Source: Paractinoplanes atraurantiacus
GTDB lineage: Bacteria > Actinomycetota > Actinomycetes > Mycobacteriales > Micromonosporaceae
NCBI RefSeq assembly: GCF_900215205.1
Contig: NZ_OBDY01000007.1
Location: 248,001-312,000 of the forward strand
Direction: 5' to 3'
Length of the DNA stretch: 64,000 nucleotides
The notes below the pieces were generated by a model. That model had not been told where the DNA came from. It ran no database searches and saw only the letters and a program-made list of their open reading frames with translations. A program made the translations under genes and the position numbers. Positions 33,804 through 42,079 of this stretch are shown here, piece after piece (positions within the stretch are counted from its first letter, which is position 1; each line of letters starts with the position of its first letter).

Positions 33804-33897
33804 ATATGAGCAAGTCTTGATTGATGAGCGGACGTGTTCGATCCCGGCCGCGAATCGTCGTTGGACACCGCGGCGGCGCCGCCGCCATCGTGTGGGC

Positions 33898-34971
33898 ATG
33901 TCCGACGCCTACGACGAACCCGAGGGCGTCAACCCTCGCGGCACCGTCATCGTCGCCGCCGGGCGCGGCGAGACCACCAGCGCGTACGCCCGGCTCGGCC
34001 GCCGCCTCGCCGCCGACGGCTACCGCGTGCGGATCCCGCCCGACATCACCGCCGACCTCGGCCTGAGCCTCGCCGCCACCGAGAAGCTGCCGGCCGACGG
34101 CGCCCTGCCCGCCCCGAAGGTGCTGATCGGCTCGGACACCGGCGCCCTGTTCGCCCGCTCCTTGGCCGCCCGCCGCGCCGCCGGCCTGGACGCCCTGGTG
34201 CTGGCCGCCCTACCCGCGACCCGGCACGCCGCAGTGGATCAGCCGCACGAACCGAACGCCCGCCCCGCCGCGCAGCGGCCGCACGAAGCGAACGCCCGCG
34301 TCGCCGCAGTGGAGCGGCCGCACGAAGCGAAAGCCCGCGTCGCCGCAGTGGAGCGGCCGCACGAAGCGAACGCCCGCGTCGCCGCAGTGGAGCGGCCGCA
34401 CGGAATCGGCGGGCACGCCACCGTCCTGGACTGGCCGCACGAGGTGGAGGCGCGCACCGCCTGCCCCACGCATCAGCGCGTACTCGGTGAGGACGCGGCC
34501 GTGCCCGGTGCCCTTTTCTCCACCGCGATACCGGCGTCGCCGGCCCCTACCGGCGAGGTGACGCTGCCCGCCCTGGGCCTGCACGGCGACGCCGACACGA
34601 TCAGCCCGCTCGCCCAGGTCCGGCCCTTCTACCCGGGCACGCTGGTCGCCATCGCGGGCGGGCGGCACGACGTTCTCAACGACCTGAGCCACCGCACGGT
34701 CGCCGCCACCATCGTGCTGTTCCTGGAACGCCTGCGCCCCGGCGCCGACCTCCCGGCCATCGCGCGCCGGCTCAGCCCCGGCTCGGAAGGCCGCCCGGTC
34801 AGCCCGTGCACAGAAGGCCACCCATCCGATCCCGCCCCAGACGGCCACCAAGCCGCCCCCGGCGCAGACGGCCACCAAGCCATCCCCGGGCCAGGCGGCC
34901 ACCAAGCCGTCCCCGGCTCGGACGGCCGTCAGGTCAGTTCCAGTTCGGGAGGGCCGCGCCCGGTCGGGTGA
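33898..34971 (+). CDS. Alpha/beta-hydrolase-like protein with internal repeats
   Basis: 357 aa from ATG 33898. The fold is suggested by TVIVAAGRGETTSAYARLGRRLAADGYRV, a G-x-D-x-G element VLIGSDTGALFARSLAARR, LPALGLHGDADTISPLAQV (acid region) and AGGRHDVLNDLSHRTVAATIVLFLERL (His region), as in serine hydrolases of the lysophospholipase type, though the nucleophile elbow is atypical. Four 13-residue repeats (RPHEANARVAAVE) fill about 110-170, and 9-residue DGHQA-type repeats fill the C-terminus. The 3' end overlaps the convergent GST gene by 38 bp. Confidence 0.65.
   Translation: MSDAYDEPEGVNPRGTVIVAAGRGETTSAYARLGRRLAADGYRVRIPPDITADLGLSLAATEKLPADGALPAPKVLIGSDTGALFARSLAARRAAGLDALVLAALPATRHAAVDQPHEPNARPAAQRPHEANARVAAVERPHEAKARVAAVERPHEANARVAAVERPHGIGGHATVLDWPHEVEARTACPTHQRVLGEDAAVPGALFSTAIPASPAPTGEVTLPALGLHGDADTISPLAQVRPFYPGTLVAIAGGRHDVLNDLSHRTVAATIVLFLERLRPGADLPAIARRLSPGSEGRPVSPCTEGHPSDPAPDGHQAAPGADGHQAIPGPGGHQAVPGSDGRQVSSSSGGPRPVG
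34236..34410 (+). repeat. In-frame 39-bp tandem repeats
   Basis: About four copies of a 39-bp unit (CGGCCGCACGAAGCGAACGC then CCGCGTCGCCGCAGTGGAG) encode RPHEANARVAAVE. Two inner copies are nearly identical. A second, 27-bp series encoding DGHQAxPGx follows at about 34830-34940. Confidence 0.8.
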
Positions 34972-35803
34972 AGGCGGCGAAATCAGTGGTGTCGCGGAAG
35001 GCGGGCAACCGGTAGAGGGCCCGGGCGTAGCGCCACAGGTTCGGGTAGACGTGCAGGCCCGGATTGATGGCGCGGGTCGCGTTCGGGCCGGCGTCGTAGC
35101 GGACCAGCGTGACCCACAACCGGATGTCGGCCTCGGTCAGCACCCCGCCGACCAGATAGTCCTCTCCCGACAGCCGCGCGTCCAGCCTCTCGAAGGCGCC
35201 GAGCAGCGCGGCCCGCGCCTGGCCGTCGCCGGCCGCCGCGTCCACGCCCTGGTTGACCGCGGGGCGCAGCCACCGGTCCAGCTCGTCGATCTCGTCGCGC
35301 AGCGCCGGCGGGTACGTCTCCACCGGCGCGGAAGCCAAATGCCGGAAGCGGGTCGCCAGGTCGATGCCGATCGCGGCCGGGTCGTTGCTCACCACCCGGG
35401 TGGTGAAGCGGTCCCACAGCGCCGGGACGCCCGCGTGGCCGCCGAAGCCCTCGACCGTGGCCTCGTACGCCTCGCTCAGCAGGGTGAAGCCGTTGACCGG
35501 GTCCGGGCCGTTGAGGGCGCGGAACGCCCAGCCGCGGCCGTCGCGCTGGTTGTCGACGTACGACATGGTGACTATGTCGTGCAGACCCGCCAGCTCGCGG
35601 GTGATGGCGAGCCGGTGGGTCCAGGGACAGAAGCGGCCGCCGTAGACGTGGTAGCGGAACGGCCGGGCGGTGAAGTCGCCGTCGGCGGTGATCCGGCCCG
35701 TGAAGGCGACGGGCGTGCGCGGTCGATACTCGCCGTGGGTCCGGACGTCGACCGGGCTCGCCAGGTGGGTTCTGGCGGAGAGCTGCGGCACGAGAGTCAC
35801 CAT
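34934..35803 (-). CDS. Glutathionyl-hydroquinone reductase-like (Xi-class GST) protein
   Basis: 289 aa from ATG 35803. The Xi-class signature CPWTHR (catalytic Cys in GGRFCPWTHRLAITRELAGL) is followed by VPALWD and SNDPAAIGIDLATRF in place of the usual SNES-I-R-F, then the C-terminal helical domain with VGGVLTEADIRLWVTLVRYD. The family reduces glutathionyl-hydroquinones; in an actinomycete the thiol may be mycothiol instead. A sulfur-type CCCA-N9-TAGG element abuts its start. Confidence 0.85.
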   Translation of the reverse strand: MVTLVPQLSARTHLASPVDVRTHGEYRPRTPVAFTGRITADGDFTARPFRYHVYGGRFCPWTHRLAITRELAGLHDIVTMSYVDNQRDGRGWAFRALNGPDPVNGFTLLSEAYEATVEGFGGHAGVPALWDRFTTRVVSNDPAAIGIDLATRFRHLASAPVETYPPALRDEIDELDRWLRPAVNQGVDAAAGDGQARAALLGAFERLDARLSGEDYLVGGVLTEADIRLWVTLVRYDAGPNATRAINPGLHVYPNLWRYARALYRLPAFRDTTDFAAFTRPGAALPNWN

Positions 35804-35807
35804 AATT

Positions 35808-35824
35808 CCCATAGGCATACTAGG
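35808..35824. promoter_or_regulatory. CCCA-N9-TAGG element upstream of the GST-like gene
   Basis: CCCA (35808-35811) and TAGG (35821-35824) are 9 bp apart, with ATTC just to the left, matching the layout upstream of ssuD and of the second LLM gene. It ends 5-21 bp from the start codon at 35803. Confidence 0.45.
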
Positions 35825-35848
35825 CAATCAGACTTTTTCCGGCCGCCG

Positions 35849-35875
35849 TGTCGATTCGGCCGGCGCCCGATCGTC
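35849..35875 (+). promoter_or_regulatory. Candidate ECF42-type promoter (TGTCGA-N17-CGTC)
   Basis: TGTCGA at 35849-35854 and CGTC at 35872-35875 are separated by 17 bp and lie 34 bp upstream of the YCII/DGPF gene. The ECF42 group is known to recognise TGTCGA at -35 and CGA/TC-type sequence at -10 upstream of DGPF-protein genes. The presence of an ECF42-like sigma gene next door supports the call. Confidence 0.7.
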
Positions 35876-35909
35876 ATTGCAGGCAAGAGCCGAGAGAAGG
35901 AGCGCATTC

Positions 35910-36263
35910 ATGCGGTACGTGATGATCATCGTGGGCGACGAGACGGCCTGGTACGAGCCGAAGCTGCCCGACGGGCTCATGGACGAGGTCGGCGCCTGGT
36001 GGGGCAAGTGGTTCGAGGCCGGCAAGCTCGCCGACGGCGGGGCCGAGCTCCAGCGCACGGCGACGGCCAAGACGGTCGGTCCCGGCCCGGACGGCCGGAC
36101 CACCGTGACCGACGGGCCCTTCGTGGAGCTCAAGGAGCAGGTCGGCGGGTTCATCCACCTGATCGCGGACGACATCGACGACGCGGTGGCGGTGGCGGCG
36201 ACGTGGCCGGGCATCGCCGCGGTCGGTGACCGCGTCGAGGTGCGGCCCGTGCTGGAGCGTTAG
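35910..36263 (+). CDS. YCII-related (DGPF) domain protein
   Basis: 117 aa from ATG 35910 with GAGAAGGA upstream. The sequence MRYVMIIVGDETAWYEP...TVTDGPFVELKEQVGGFIHL contains the DGPF motif that names the family. DGPF proteins are regularly paired with ECF42 sigma factors, as here: the sigma gene is convergent and overlaps its 3' end by 4 bp. Biochemical function is unknown; YCII domains may have peroxidase-like or binding activity. Confidence 0.9.
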   Translation: MRYVMIIVGDETAWYEPKLPDGLMDEVGAWWGKWFEAGKLADGGAELQRTATAKTVGPGPDGRTTVTDGPFVELKEQVGGFIHLIADDIDDAVAVAATWPGIAAVGDRVEVRPVLER

Positions 36264-37441
36264 AACGCGTCGAGCTTGCGCTGGAGCAACTCCCGCTCCG
36301 CCGGGTTCGTCGCCAGGGCCAGGGCGCGCCGGGTGGCCTCGACGGCCTCCCCGGTGCGCCCGAGCCGGCTCAGCAGGTCGGCCCGGGTCGCGTGCCACAG
36401 GCGATAGCCCACCAGCCGGCCCTCGAGGGCGTCCACCTCGTCCAGGGCGGCCGCCGGGCCGAGCACGAAACCGGTCGCCACGGCACGGCTCAGCGACACG
36501 ACCGGCGACGGCTGGAGCACCTGGAGGCTGTCGTACAGGGCTCGCACGGCCCGCCAGTCGGTCGTCTCGTACGACGTCGCGAGGGCGTGCTGCGCGGCGA
36601 TCGCCGCCTGCAACTGGTACGGGCCGGGGCGGTCCCGCCGGGCGGCACGGGCCAATCTGCGTACGGCCGCGTGAATCAATCGAAGGTCCCACAGCGACCG
36701 GTCCTGATCCTCCAGCAGCACGATGCGGCCCTCGGCGTCGAACCGGCCGGCCGAGCGCGCCTCGTGCAGCTCGACCAGCGCGGCCAGACCGGCCGCCTCC
36801 GGCTCGGCGGGCATCAGATCGGCCAACTGCCGGGCCAGGTCGAGGCCCTCGCGGGCGAGCTCGGGACGCCGCGCGGTGTAGCCCTCGTTGTAGATCAGAT
36901 AGAGCACGGTCAGCACCGCGGGAAGGCGGGACTCGTATTCGCCCGCGGCCGGCACCTCCACCCGTACACCCAAATCTCGAAGGGTTTTGCGGGCCCGGAC
37001 CAGACGCTGGGCGAGCGTCGCCCTCGGCAGCAGGAACGCGGCGGCGATCGCGTCGGCCGGAAGACCGGCCACCGCGTGCAGGGTGAGGGCCATGCGGGAC
37101 GGCTCGGGCAGGGCGGGATGACAGCAGGCGAAGACCAGCGCGAGGCGGTCGTCGGGGGTCGGTTCGGCCGGTGGCGTACGGGCGAGGACCGCCAGCTTGG
37201 CCCGGCCGCCCGCCTCCCGGCGCATGGCGTCGACCGCCTTGCGCCAGGCCGTGGTGACCAGCCACCCGGCCGGATTGGCGGGCACGCCCTCGGCCGGCCA
37301 ATGCCGCAGGGCCGACGCCAGCGCCTCCTGCAGCGCCTCCTCGGCCCGGTCGAGGTCGCCGAGCCGCCGGGCCAGCACCCCCAGCATGCCGGCGGCGTCG
37401 GACCGCCAGGCCCGGTCGAGAGCCTCCTGCGCCTCACCCAC
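36260..37441 (-). CDS. ECF42-type RNA polymerase sigma factor with C-terminal extension
   Basis: 393 aa, GTG start. Region 2 (MLGVLARRLGDLDRAEEALQEALASALRHWP...ANPAGWLVTTAWRKAVDAMRRE) and region 4 (LTLHAVAGLPADAIAAAFLLPRATLAQRLVRARKTLRD) are followed by the long ECF42 extension with LTVLYLIYNEGYTA and TPR-like helices (LYDSLQVLQPSPVVSLSRAVA). No anti-sigma gene is adjacent, as expected for this group, where the extension is thought to control activity. Divergent from a nucleotidyltransferase gene only 25 bp away. Confidence 0.9.
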   Translation of the reverse strand: MGEAQEALDRAWRSDAAGMLGVLARRLGDLDRAEEALQEALASALRHWPAEGVPANPAGWLVTTAWRKAVDAMRREAGGRAKLAVLARTPPAEPTPDDRLALVFACCHPALPEPSRMALTLHAVAGLPADAIAAAFLLPRATLAQRLVRARKTLRDLGVRVEVPAAGEYESRLPAVLTVLYLIYNEGYTARRPELAREGLDLARQLADLMPAEPEAAGLAALVELHEARSAGRFDAEGRIVLLEDQDRSLWDLRLIHAAVRRLARAARRDRPGPYQLQAAIAAQHALATSYETTDWRAVRALYDSLQVLQPSPVVSLSRAVATGFVLGPAAALDEVDALEGRLVGYRLWHATRADLLSRLGRTGEAVEATRRALALATNPAERELLQRKLDAF

Positions 37442-37466
37442 CCCGCAAGTCTGCCAGGATCACCGG

Positions 37467-38177
37467 ATGGAACCCGTCGACGTCGCGCGCGAGCTCGTGC
37501 TGAATCGATTTCCGGACGCCTCGTGGGCGCTGCTCACGGGCAGCGTGCTCACCGCCGCGCGCACGGCCGGCTCCGACCTCGACATCGTCGTGATGCTGCC
37601 TCCGGGCGGGACCGCCCATCGCGAGAGCCTGCGTCACCAGGGCTGGCCGGTCGAGCTTTTCGTGCAGACGCCGGAGCGGCTGACCGAGTTCCTGGCGCGG
37701 GAGCTGGCCGCGCGCAAGCCGAGCACCCATCGCATGCTGGCCCGCGGCGCCGTGCTGTTCGGCGATCCGGGCGACCTGCCGGCGCGATGCGCTCAGGTCC
37801 TCGCCGATGGTCCCGGGCCGCTGCCGGCTCAGGAGAGGGACCGGATGCGGTACGCCCTGACCGACCTGCTCGACGACCTCGAGCACGGGACCGACCCGGG
37901 TGAGCGCCTGGTCATCGCCGCGGCCGTGTGGACCGAAGCGGCGCGAGCGTCATTGGCGTTCGCCGGGCGCTGGCTCAGCACCGGCAAGTGGTTGCTGCGG
38001 GAGTTGCGCGAGCTCGACCCGGCGCTGGCCGAGCGCTGGCTGGCCGCCCGGGACGAGCCCGCGGCGTTCGCGGCCGAGGTCCTCGACCGCGCGGGCGGGC
38101 CGCTCTTCGAGGGCTTCAACTCCATTCCTTCGCCAGGAGCTCGAACGACCGTACGCGGTCCGCGTGGTCGTACGTGA
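37467..38177 (+). CDS. Nucleotidyltransferase-domain protein
   Basis: 236 aa from ATG 37467. The Pol beta-like signature GS-x9-GSDLDIVVM (LLTGSVLTAARTAGSDLDIVV) gives the two metal-binding Asp residues. A helical C-terminal half follows (RYALTDLLDDLEHG, WTEAARASLAFAGRWLSTGKWLLRELRELD). It resembles stand-alone nucleotidyltransferases of the MNT/KNTase type. Substrate unknown. It overlaps the convergent LLM gene by 62 bp. Confidence 0.8.
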   Translation: MEPVDVARELVLNRFPDASWALLTGSVLTAARTAGSDLDIVVMLPPGGTAHRESLRHQGWPVELFVQTPERLTEFLARELAARKPSTHRMLARGAVLFGDPGDLPARCAQVLADGPGPLPAQERDRMRYALTDLLDDLEHGTDPGERLVIAAAVWTEAARASLAFAGRWLSTGKWLLRELRELDPALAERWLAARDEPAAFAAEVLDRAGGPLFEGFNSIPSPGARTTVRGPRGRT

Positions 38178-39231
38178 TGGTCGTGACCAGAAGCTCGTCG
38201 GCGCCGGTCACCCGCTGCAGGGTGTGCAGGCGCTCGGCGACCGTCGCCGGGGAGCCCACGAACCGGGTGCGCACGCGATCGTCGACCAGGGCGCGTTCCT
38301 CGCCGGTCCACTCGTGGGCCAGCGCGTCCTCGACGCTCGGGTACGGGATGGCGCCCTTGCCGCTGCGGACGCTGGCCACCCACAGGCCGAACGGGGCGGC
38401 CAGCCGCCGGGCCGACTCGTCGTCGCCGGCGACCAGCACGTCGGCCGAGACCATCACGCGGGGCTCGCTCAGCTGAGGTGAGGGCTTGAAGGCGGCCCGG
38501 TACGCCTCGACCGCCTCCAGGACCTTCGCCGGGGCGACGTGGTAGTTGGCGGCGAACGGCAGGCCGCGCTCGCCGGCGACGCGGGCGCTCTCGCCGCCGC
38601 TCGAGCCCAGCAGCCAGATCTGCAGGTCGGCGCCCTCGCCGGGCACGGCCCGGGCCTCGTTGCCCTCGTCGTCGGTGTACGGGCCAGCGAGCAGCGCCTC
38701 GATCTGGTCGAGGATCTCGTCGAGCCCGAGCGACCGGGCGCCGGGCTGGGCCAGCAGCGAGGCCAGCAGGGCCGAGCGCTTCGAGACGTGGATCGGCGCC
38801 CAGGAGAAGTGCTCCGGGATGAGCAGCCCGTCCACGACCCGCTCCTTCTCGGGCGGTTTGACCGCCGCGATCTCGGAGGCCGCCTCCTGGCGCTGCCGGC
38901 CCGAGCGGCCGAGCCCGAGGTCGAAGCGCCCCGGGTGCAGCGCGTCGAGCAGGCCGAACTGCTCGACGATGGTCAGGGCCGTCTGGTGCCCGGTCTGCAC
39001 GGCACCCGAGCCGAGCCGGATCCGCTCGGTCGCCGCCGCGATCTGGCCCAGCAGCAGGGCCGGCTGTGAGCTGGCCACCCCGGGGGTGAAGTGGTGCTCG
39101 GCCACCCAGTACCGGTGGTAGCTGAGGCGCTCGGCGTGGCGGGCGAGGTCGATGGTGCGGCGCAGGGCGTCGCCGGCGGTGCCACCGGCGACGAGCGGGC
39201 TGAGGTCGAGGATCGACAGCGGAACGGCCAT
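38116..39231 (-). CDS. LLM-class flavin-dependent monooxygenase
   Basis: 371 aa from ATG 39231. The bacterial luciferase-like family with the MsnO8-type opening PLSILDLSPLVAGGTAGDALRRTIDLARHAERLSYHRYWVAEHH, then RFDLGLGRSGR and IWLLGSSGGESARVAGERGLPFAANYH. It uses reduced FMN. The upstream sulfur-type motif suggests a sulfur-scavenging or stress role, but the subgroup contains many substrates. Confidence 0.85.
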   Translation of the reverse strand: MAVPLSILDLSPLVAGGTAGDALRRTIDLARHAERLSYHRYWVAEHHFTPGVASSQPALLLGQIAAATERIRLGSGAVQTGHQTALTIVEQFGLLDALHPGRFDLGLGRSGRQRQEAASEIAAVKPPEKERVVDGLLIPEHFSWAPIHVSKRSALLASLLAQPGARSLGLDEILDQIEALLAGPYTDDEGNEARAVPGEGADLQIWLLGSSGGESARVAGERGLPFAANYHVAPAKVLEAVEAYRAAFKPSPQLSEPRVMVSADVLVAGDDESARRLAAPFGLWVASVRSGKGAIPYPSVEDALAHEWTGEERALVDDRVRTRFVGSPATVAERLHTLQRVTGADELLVTTITYDHADRVRSFELLAKEWS

Positions 39232-39239
39232 GCCTATTT

Positions 39240-39256
39240 CCTATCGCCAAACTAGG
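39240..39256. promoter_or_regulatory. CCTA-N9-TAGG element upstream of the LLM gene
   Basis: CCTA (39240-39243) and TAGG (39253-39256) with a 9-bp spacer, 9 bp from the start codon of the LLM gene and preceded by ATTT. It is the cleanest of the four sulfur-type elements. Confidence 0.5.
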
Positions 39257-39305
39257 TTTTGGACAAGACCTCAACTTCCGGGCCGCCCGGCCGAACAGGC
39301 GGGGA

Positions 39306-41468
39306 GTGAGCCGAGAACGGGTGTGGTGCTGGTGGCTCGCGGCCGGAGTGCTCGCGATCATCGGCCAGTACGTGCTGCCCGTGGACGGGCTCGCCGCGTC
39401 GCTCGTCTATGACGCGATCGGGCTGGTCTCGGGCCTGGTGGTGCTTGTGGCCGTACGCCTGCACCGCCCGGCCCGCCCGGCGATGTGGTACTGGTTCGCG
39501 GCGGGCCAGCTCACCTTCGTGCTCGGCGACCTCACGTACGGGTACTACCAGTTCGCCCTCGAGCAGAGTCCGTATCCGTCACTGGCGGATGTGTTCTACC
39601 TCGCCTCGTACCCCATGCTCGTGGCCGGTCTTCTCCTGCTCGTGCGGGGCAGCCGCGGCAACCTGATCGACGCCGCCGTCGTGGCCATCGGCCTGGGCCT
39701 GGTCTACTGGGTGTTCGTCATCTACCCGGCCGTCGTGGGCGACGCCGACTCGGCCGTGGAACGCTTCACCAGCACCGCCTATCCGGCCGCCGACGTGCTG
39801 CTGCTGGCCCTGCTCGCGCGCCTGCTGACCGGCTCGCGCATCGCCAGCCCCAGCGTGTGGATGCTGGCCGCCGCGGTCACCCTGATGTTCGCCGCCGACA
39901 CCGGCTTCGCCCTGCTCACCGACACCCACCCGGCGGACCCGGCCTTCCTTCTGTCGTACGTCGTCTGGGCCGCCGCCGCGCTGCACCCGTCCATGGCGCG
40001 CGCCTACACCGCCGCTGAGACCCCCGGCGTGGGCCGCGGCCGCCTGCTGCTGTTCGGCGCCTGCTCGCTGCTCTCCCCCGCCCTGCTGTTCGTGCCCACG
40101 GTCCGCGACGACCAGCACGACCTGATCTCGGTCGCGGTCGCCGACGGCGTCCTGTTCCTGCTGGTGCTGGCCCGGATGGCCGGCTTCGTCAAACAGCTCG
40201 ACCGGGCCGCGCTGACCGACGACCTGACCGGGCTGGCCAGCCGGCGCCGGGTGGTGCAGGCGCTGCGCGACGCCTCCCGCCCGCAGCTGGCCCTGCTCGG
40301 CCTGAACGGCTTCAAGAACGTCAACGACGAGCTGGGCCGCCCGGTCGGCGACCGGGTGCTGTCCGCGCTGGGCGCCCGCCTGCTGTCCGGCGCTCCGGCC
40401 GGGGCCGTGGTCGCCCGGATCGGCGGCGACGAGTTCGCGGTCCTGCTCCCCCACGCCACCGCCGACGAGGTGCGCACCCTGGCCATGGCGCTGTCGTCGG
40501 CGCTGCGCCATCCGGTCACGGCCGGCGGTCACGAGCTGTACGTGGGCGTGGCCATCGGGCTGGCCGGCGGCACCGGCGTCGACGCCGAGGAGCTGCTGCG
40601 CCAGGCCGAGGCGGCGATGTACGCGGCGAAACACACCGGCGACCCGGTACGCCGCTGGACACCCGCGCTGGACGAGCGGGCCGGCGAGAACGCCCGCCTC
40701 GGCGGCGAGATCCGGATGGCCCTGGACAGTGGCCAGTTCCGGGTGGTCTACCAGCCGATCGTCGAGCTGCCATCGGGCCGGGTGGCGGCGGTGGAGGCGC
40801 TGGTGCGCTGGGAGCACCCGCTGCGCGGCATGGTCAGCCCGGCCGACTTCATCCCGGTCGCCGAACGCAACGGCCTCATCGTCGAGCTGGGCGAATGGAT
40901 CCTGCGCATGGCCTGCCACCGGATGGCGGGCTGGCGGGCGACGCTGGGCCCGCTGGCGCCGGACCGGGTCAGCGTGAACGTGTCGGCCCGCCAGCTGGCC
41001 CGGCACGGCTTCGCGGCCACGGTGGCGGCGGTCCTGGCCGAGACGGGCCTGCCGGCGCCGTGCCTGGCGGTGGAGATGACCGAGACGGCGGTCTTCGAAG
41101 GCGGCCAGGCGGTGGTGACCCTCAACGAGCTGCGCGCGCTGGGGGTCAGGATCGCGCTGGACGACTTCGGCACCGGTCACAGCTCACTGAACCTGCTCCA
41201 GACGGTCCCGGTGGACATCCTGAAGGTCGACAAGTCCTTCGTGGACAACATCACGGAGGCGGGTCGCTCCACGGTCATCGCGGAGGCCCTGATCCAGGTG
41301 AGCCGGGGCCTGGGTCTGGCCGCGGTGGCCGAGGGCGTGGAGACGGCCGCGCAGGCCGAGGCCCTTCAGCGCCTCGGCTACAGCCTGCTGCAGGGTTATT
41401 ACTTCGGCCGCCCGGTCGCGGACCCGAACTTCGCCCTGTCGACGGCGGTCGCCGAAGTACGCCGGTGA
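39306..41468 (+). CDS. Membrane-anchored GGDEF/EAL cyclic-di-GMP protein
   Basis: 720 aa, GTG start. About ten hydrophobic helices fill residues 5-300. The GGDEF domain (about 305-450) keeps the RIGGDEFAVLL active-site loop, though LNGFKNVND replaces the usual D-D/F-x-K-xxND metal region (first Asp changed to Asn). The EAL domain (about 465-715) has VEALVRWEHP, DDFGTGHSSL, VDILKVDKSFV and AEGVETAAQAEALQRLGY. It likely degrades and perhaps makes c-di-GMP in response to a membrane signal. The 3' end overlaps the convergent hydrolase gene by 70 bp. Confidence 0.9.
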   Translation: MSRERVWCWWLAAGVLAIIGQYVLPVDGLAASLVYDAIGLVSGLVVLVAVRLHRPARPAMWYWFAAGQLTFVLGDLTYGYYQFALEQSPYPSLADVFYLASYPMLVAGLLLLVRGSRGNLIDAAVVAIGLGLVYWVFVIYPAVVGDADSAVERFTSTAYPAADVLLLALLARLLTGSRIASPSVWMLAAAVTLMFAADTGFALLTDTHPADPAFLLSYVVWAAAALHPSMARAYTAAETPGVGRGRLLLFGACSLLSPALLFVPTVRDDQHDLISVAVADGVLFLLVLARMAGFVKQLDRAALTDDLTGLASRRRVVQALRDASRPQLALLGLNGFKNVNDELGRPVGDRVLSALGARLLSGAPAGAVVARIGGDEFAVLLPHATADEVRTLAMALSSALRHPVTAGGHELYVGVAIGLAGGTGVDAEELLRQAEAAMYAAKHTGDPVRRWTPALDERAGENARLGGEIRMALDSGQFRVVYQPIVELPSGRVAAVEALVRWEHPLRGMVSPADFIPVAERNGLIVELGEWILRMACHRMAGWRATLGPLAPDRVSVNVSARQLARHGFAATVAAVLAETGLPAPCLAVEMTETAVFEGGQAVVTLNELRALGVRIALDDFGTGHSSLNLLQTVPVDILKVDKSFVDNITEAGRSTVIAEALIQVSRGLGLAAVAEGVETAAQAEALQRLGYSLLQGYYFGRPVADPNFALSTAVAEVRR

Positions 41469-42079
41469 TCCTCCGAAAGGAAGACGTCGAGCGCGGCGTA
41501 GGTCCGCTCGGGCGCCTCCCGCATCGGCAGATGACCGGCGCCGGGGATGAGCTCGAAGCGAGCGTCGCGGAAGGCGGCCGCGTAGGCGCGCCCGAAGTCG
41601 GGGCTGACCACGGTGTCGTTCTCGCCCCAGACGAGCAGTGCCGGGATGTCGAGATGGCCCACCCGGTCCAGCAGGGCCGGATCGCGCATGTCAGGTCCGG
41701 TGTAGGCCTGGAGGGCGGCCATCGCCCCGGAGTCAGGCCCCGGCCCGCGCCCGGCAGGCATGGTGACGGTGTGGCCCGGGATGTCCGGGCCGATCGCGTC
41801 GATGAGCACCAGCCGGGCGATGCGACGGGCGCGGTCGGCGACGGCCATCTCGGCCGCCACCCAGCCGCCGAAGGAGACCCCGACGACGGCCGCCGGGCCG
41901 TCAAGCATGTCCAAACAGGACCGGGCGAGGTCGGCGACGCTCGCCAGGTGCTCGGTGCCGTCGAAGCCGGGATGGGTCGGCGCGATCACCCGGTGGGTGC
42001 CCTCCAGATGGGGGACGAGGCCGTCGACGCTCGCCCGGCCGGCCCCGCCGTGCAGCACCAGGACCAGGTCGCCGGTCAC
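41399..42079 (-). CDS. Alpha/beta hydrolase
   Basis: 226 aa. The oxyanion region VLVLHGGAG, nucleophile elbow GVSFGG (Ser), acid Asp in LLVWGENDTVVSP and catalytic His in IPGAGHLPMREAPE form a full triad. It overlaps the FAD monooxygenase gene by 4 bp (ATGA), so the two are probably one catabolic or detoxification operon. Confidence 0.85.
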   Translation of the reverse strand: MTGDLVLVLHGGAGRASVDGLVPHLEGTHRVIAPTHPGFDGTEHLASVADLARSCLDMLDGPAAVVGVSFGGWVAAEMAVADRARRIARLVLIDAIGPDIPGHTVTMPAGRGPGPDSGAMAALQAYTGPDMRDPALLDRVGHLDIPALLVWGENDTVVSPDFGRAYAAAFRDARFELIPGAGHLPMREAPERTYAALDVFLSEDHRRTSATAVDRAKFGSATGRPK

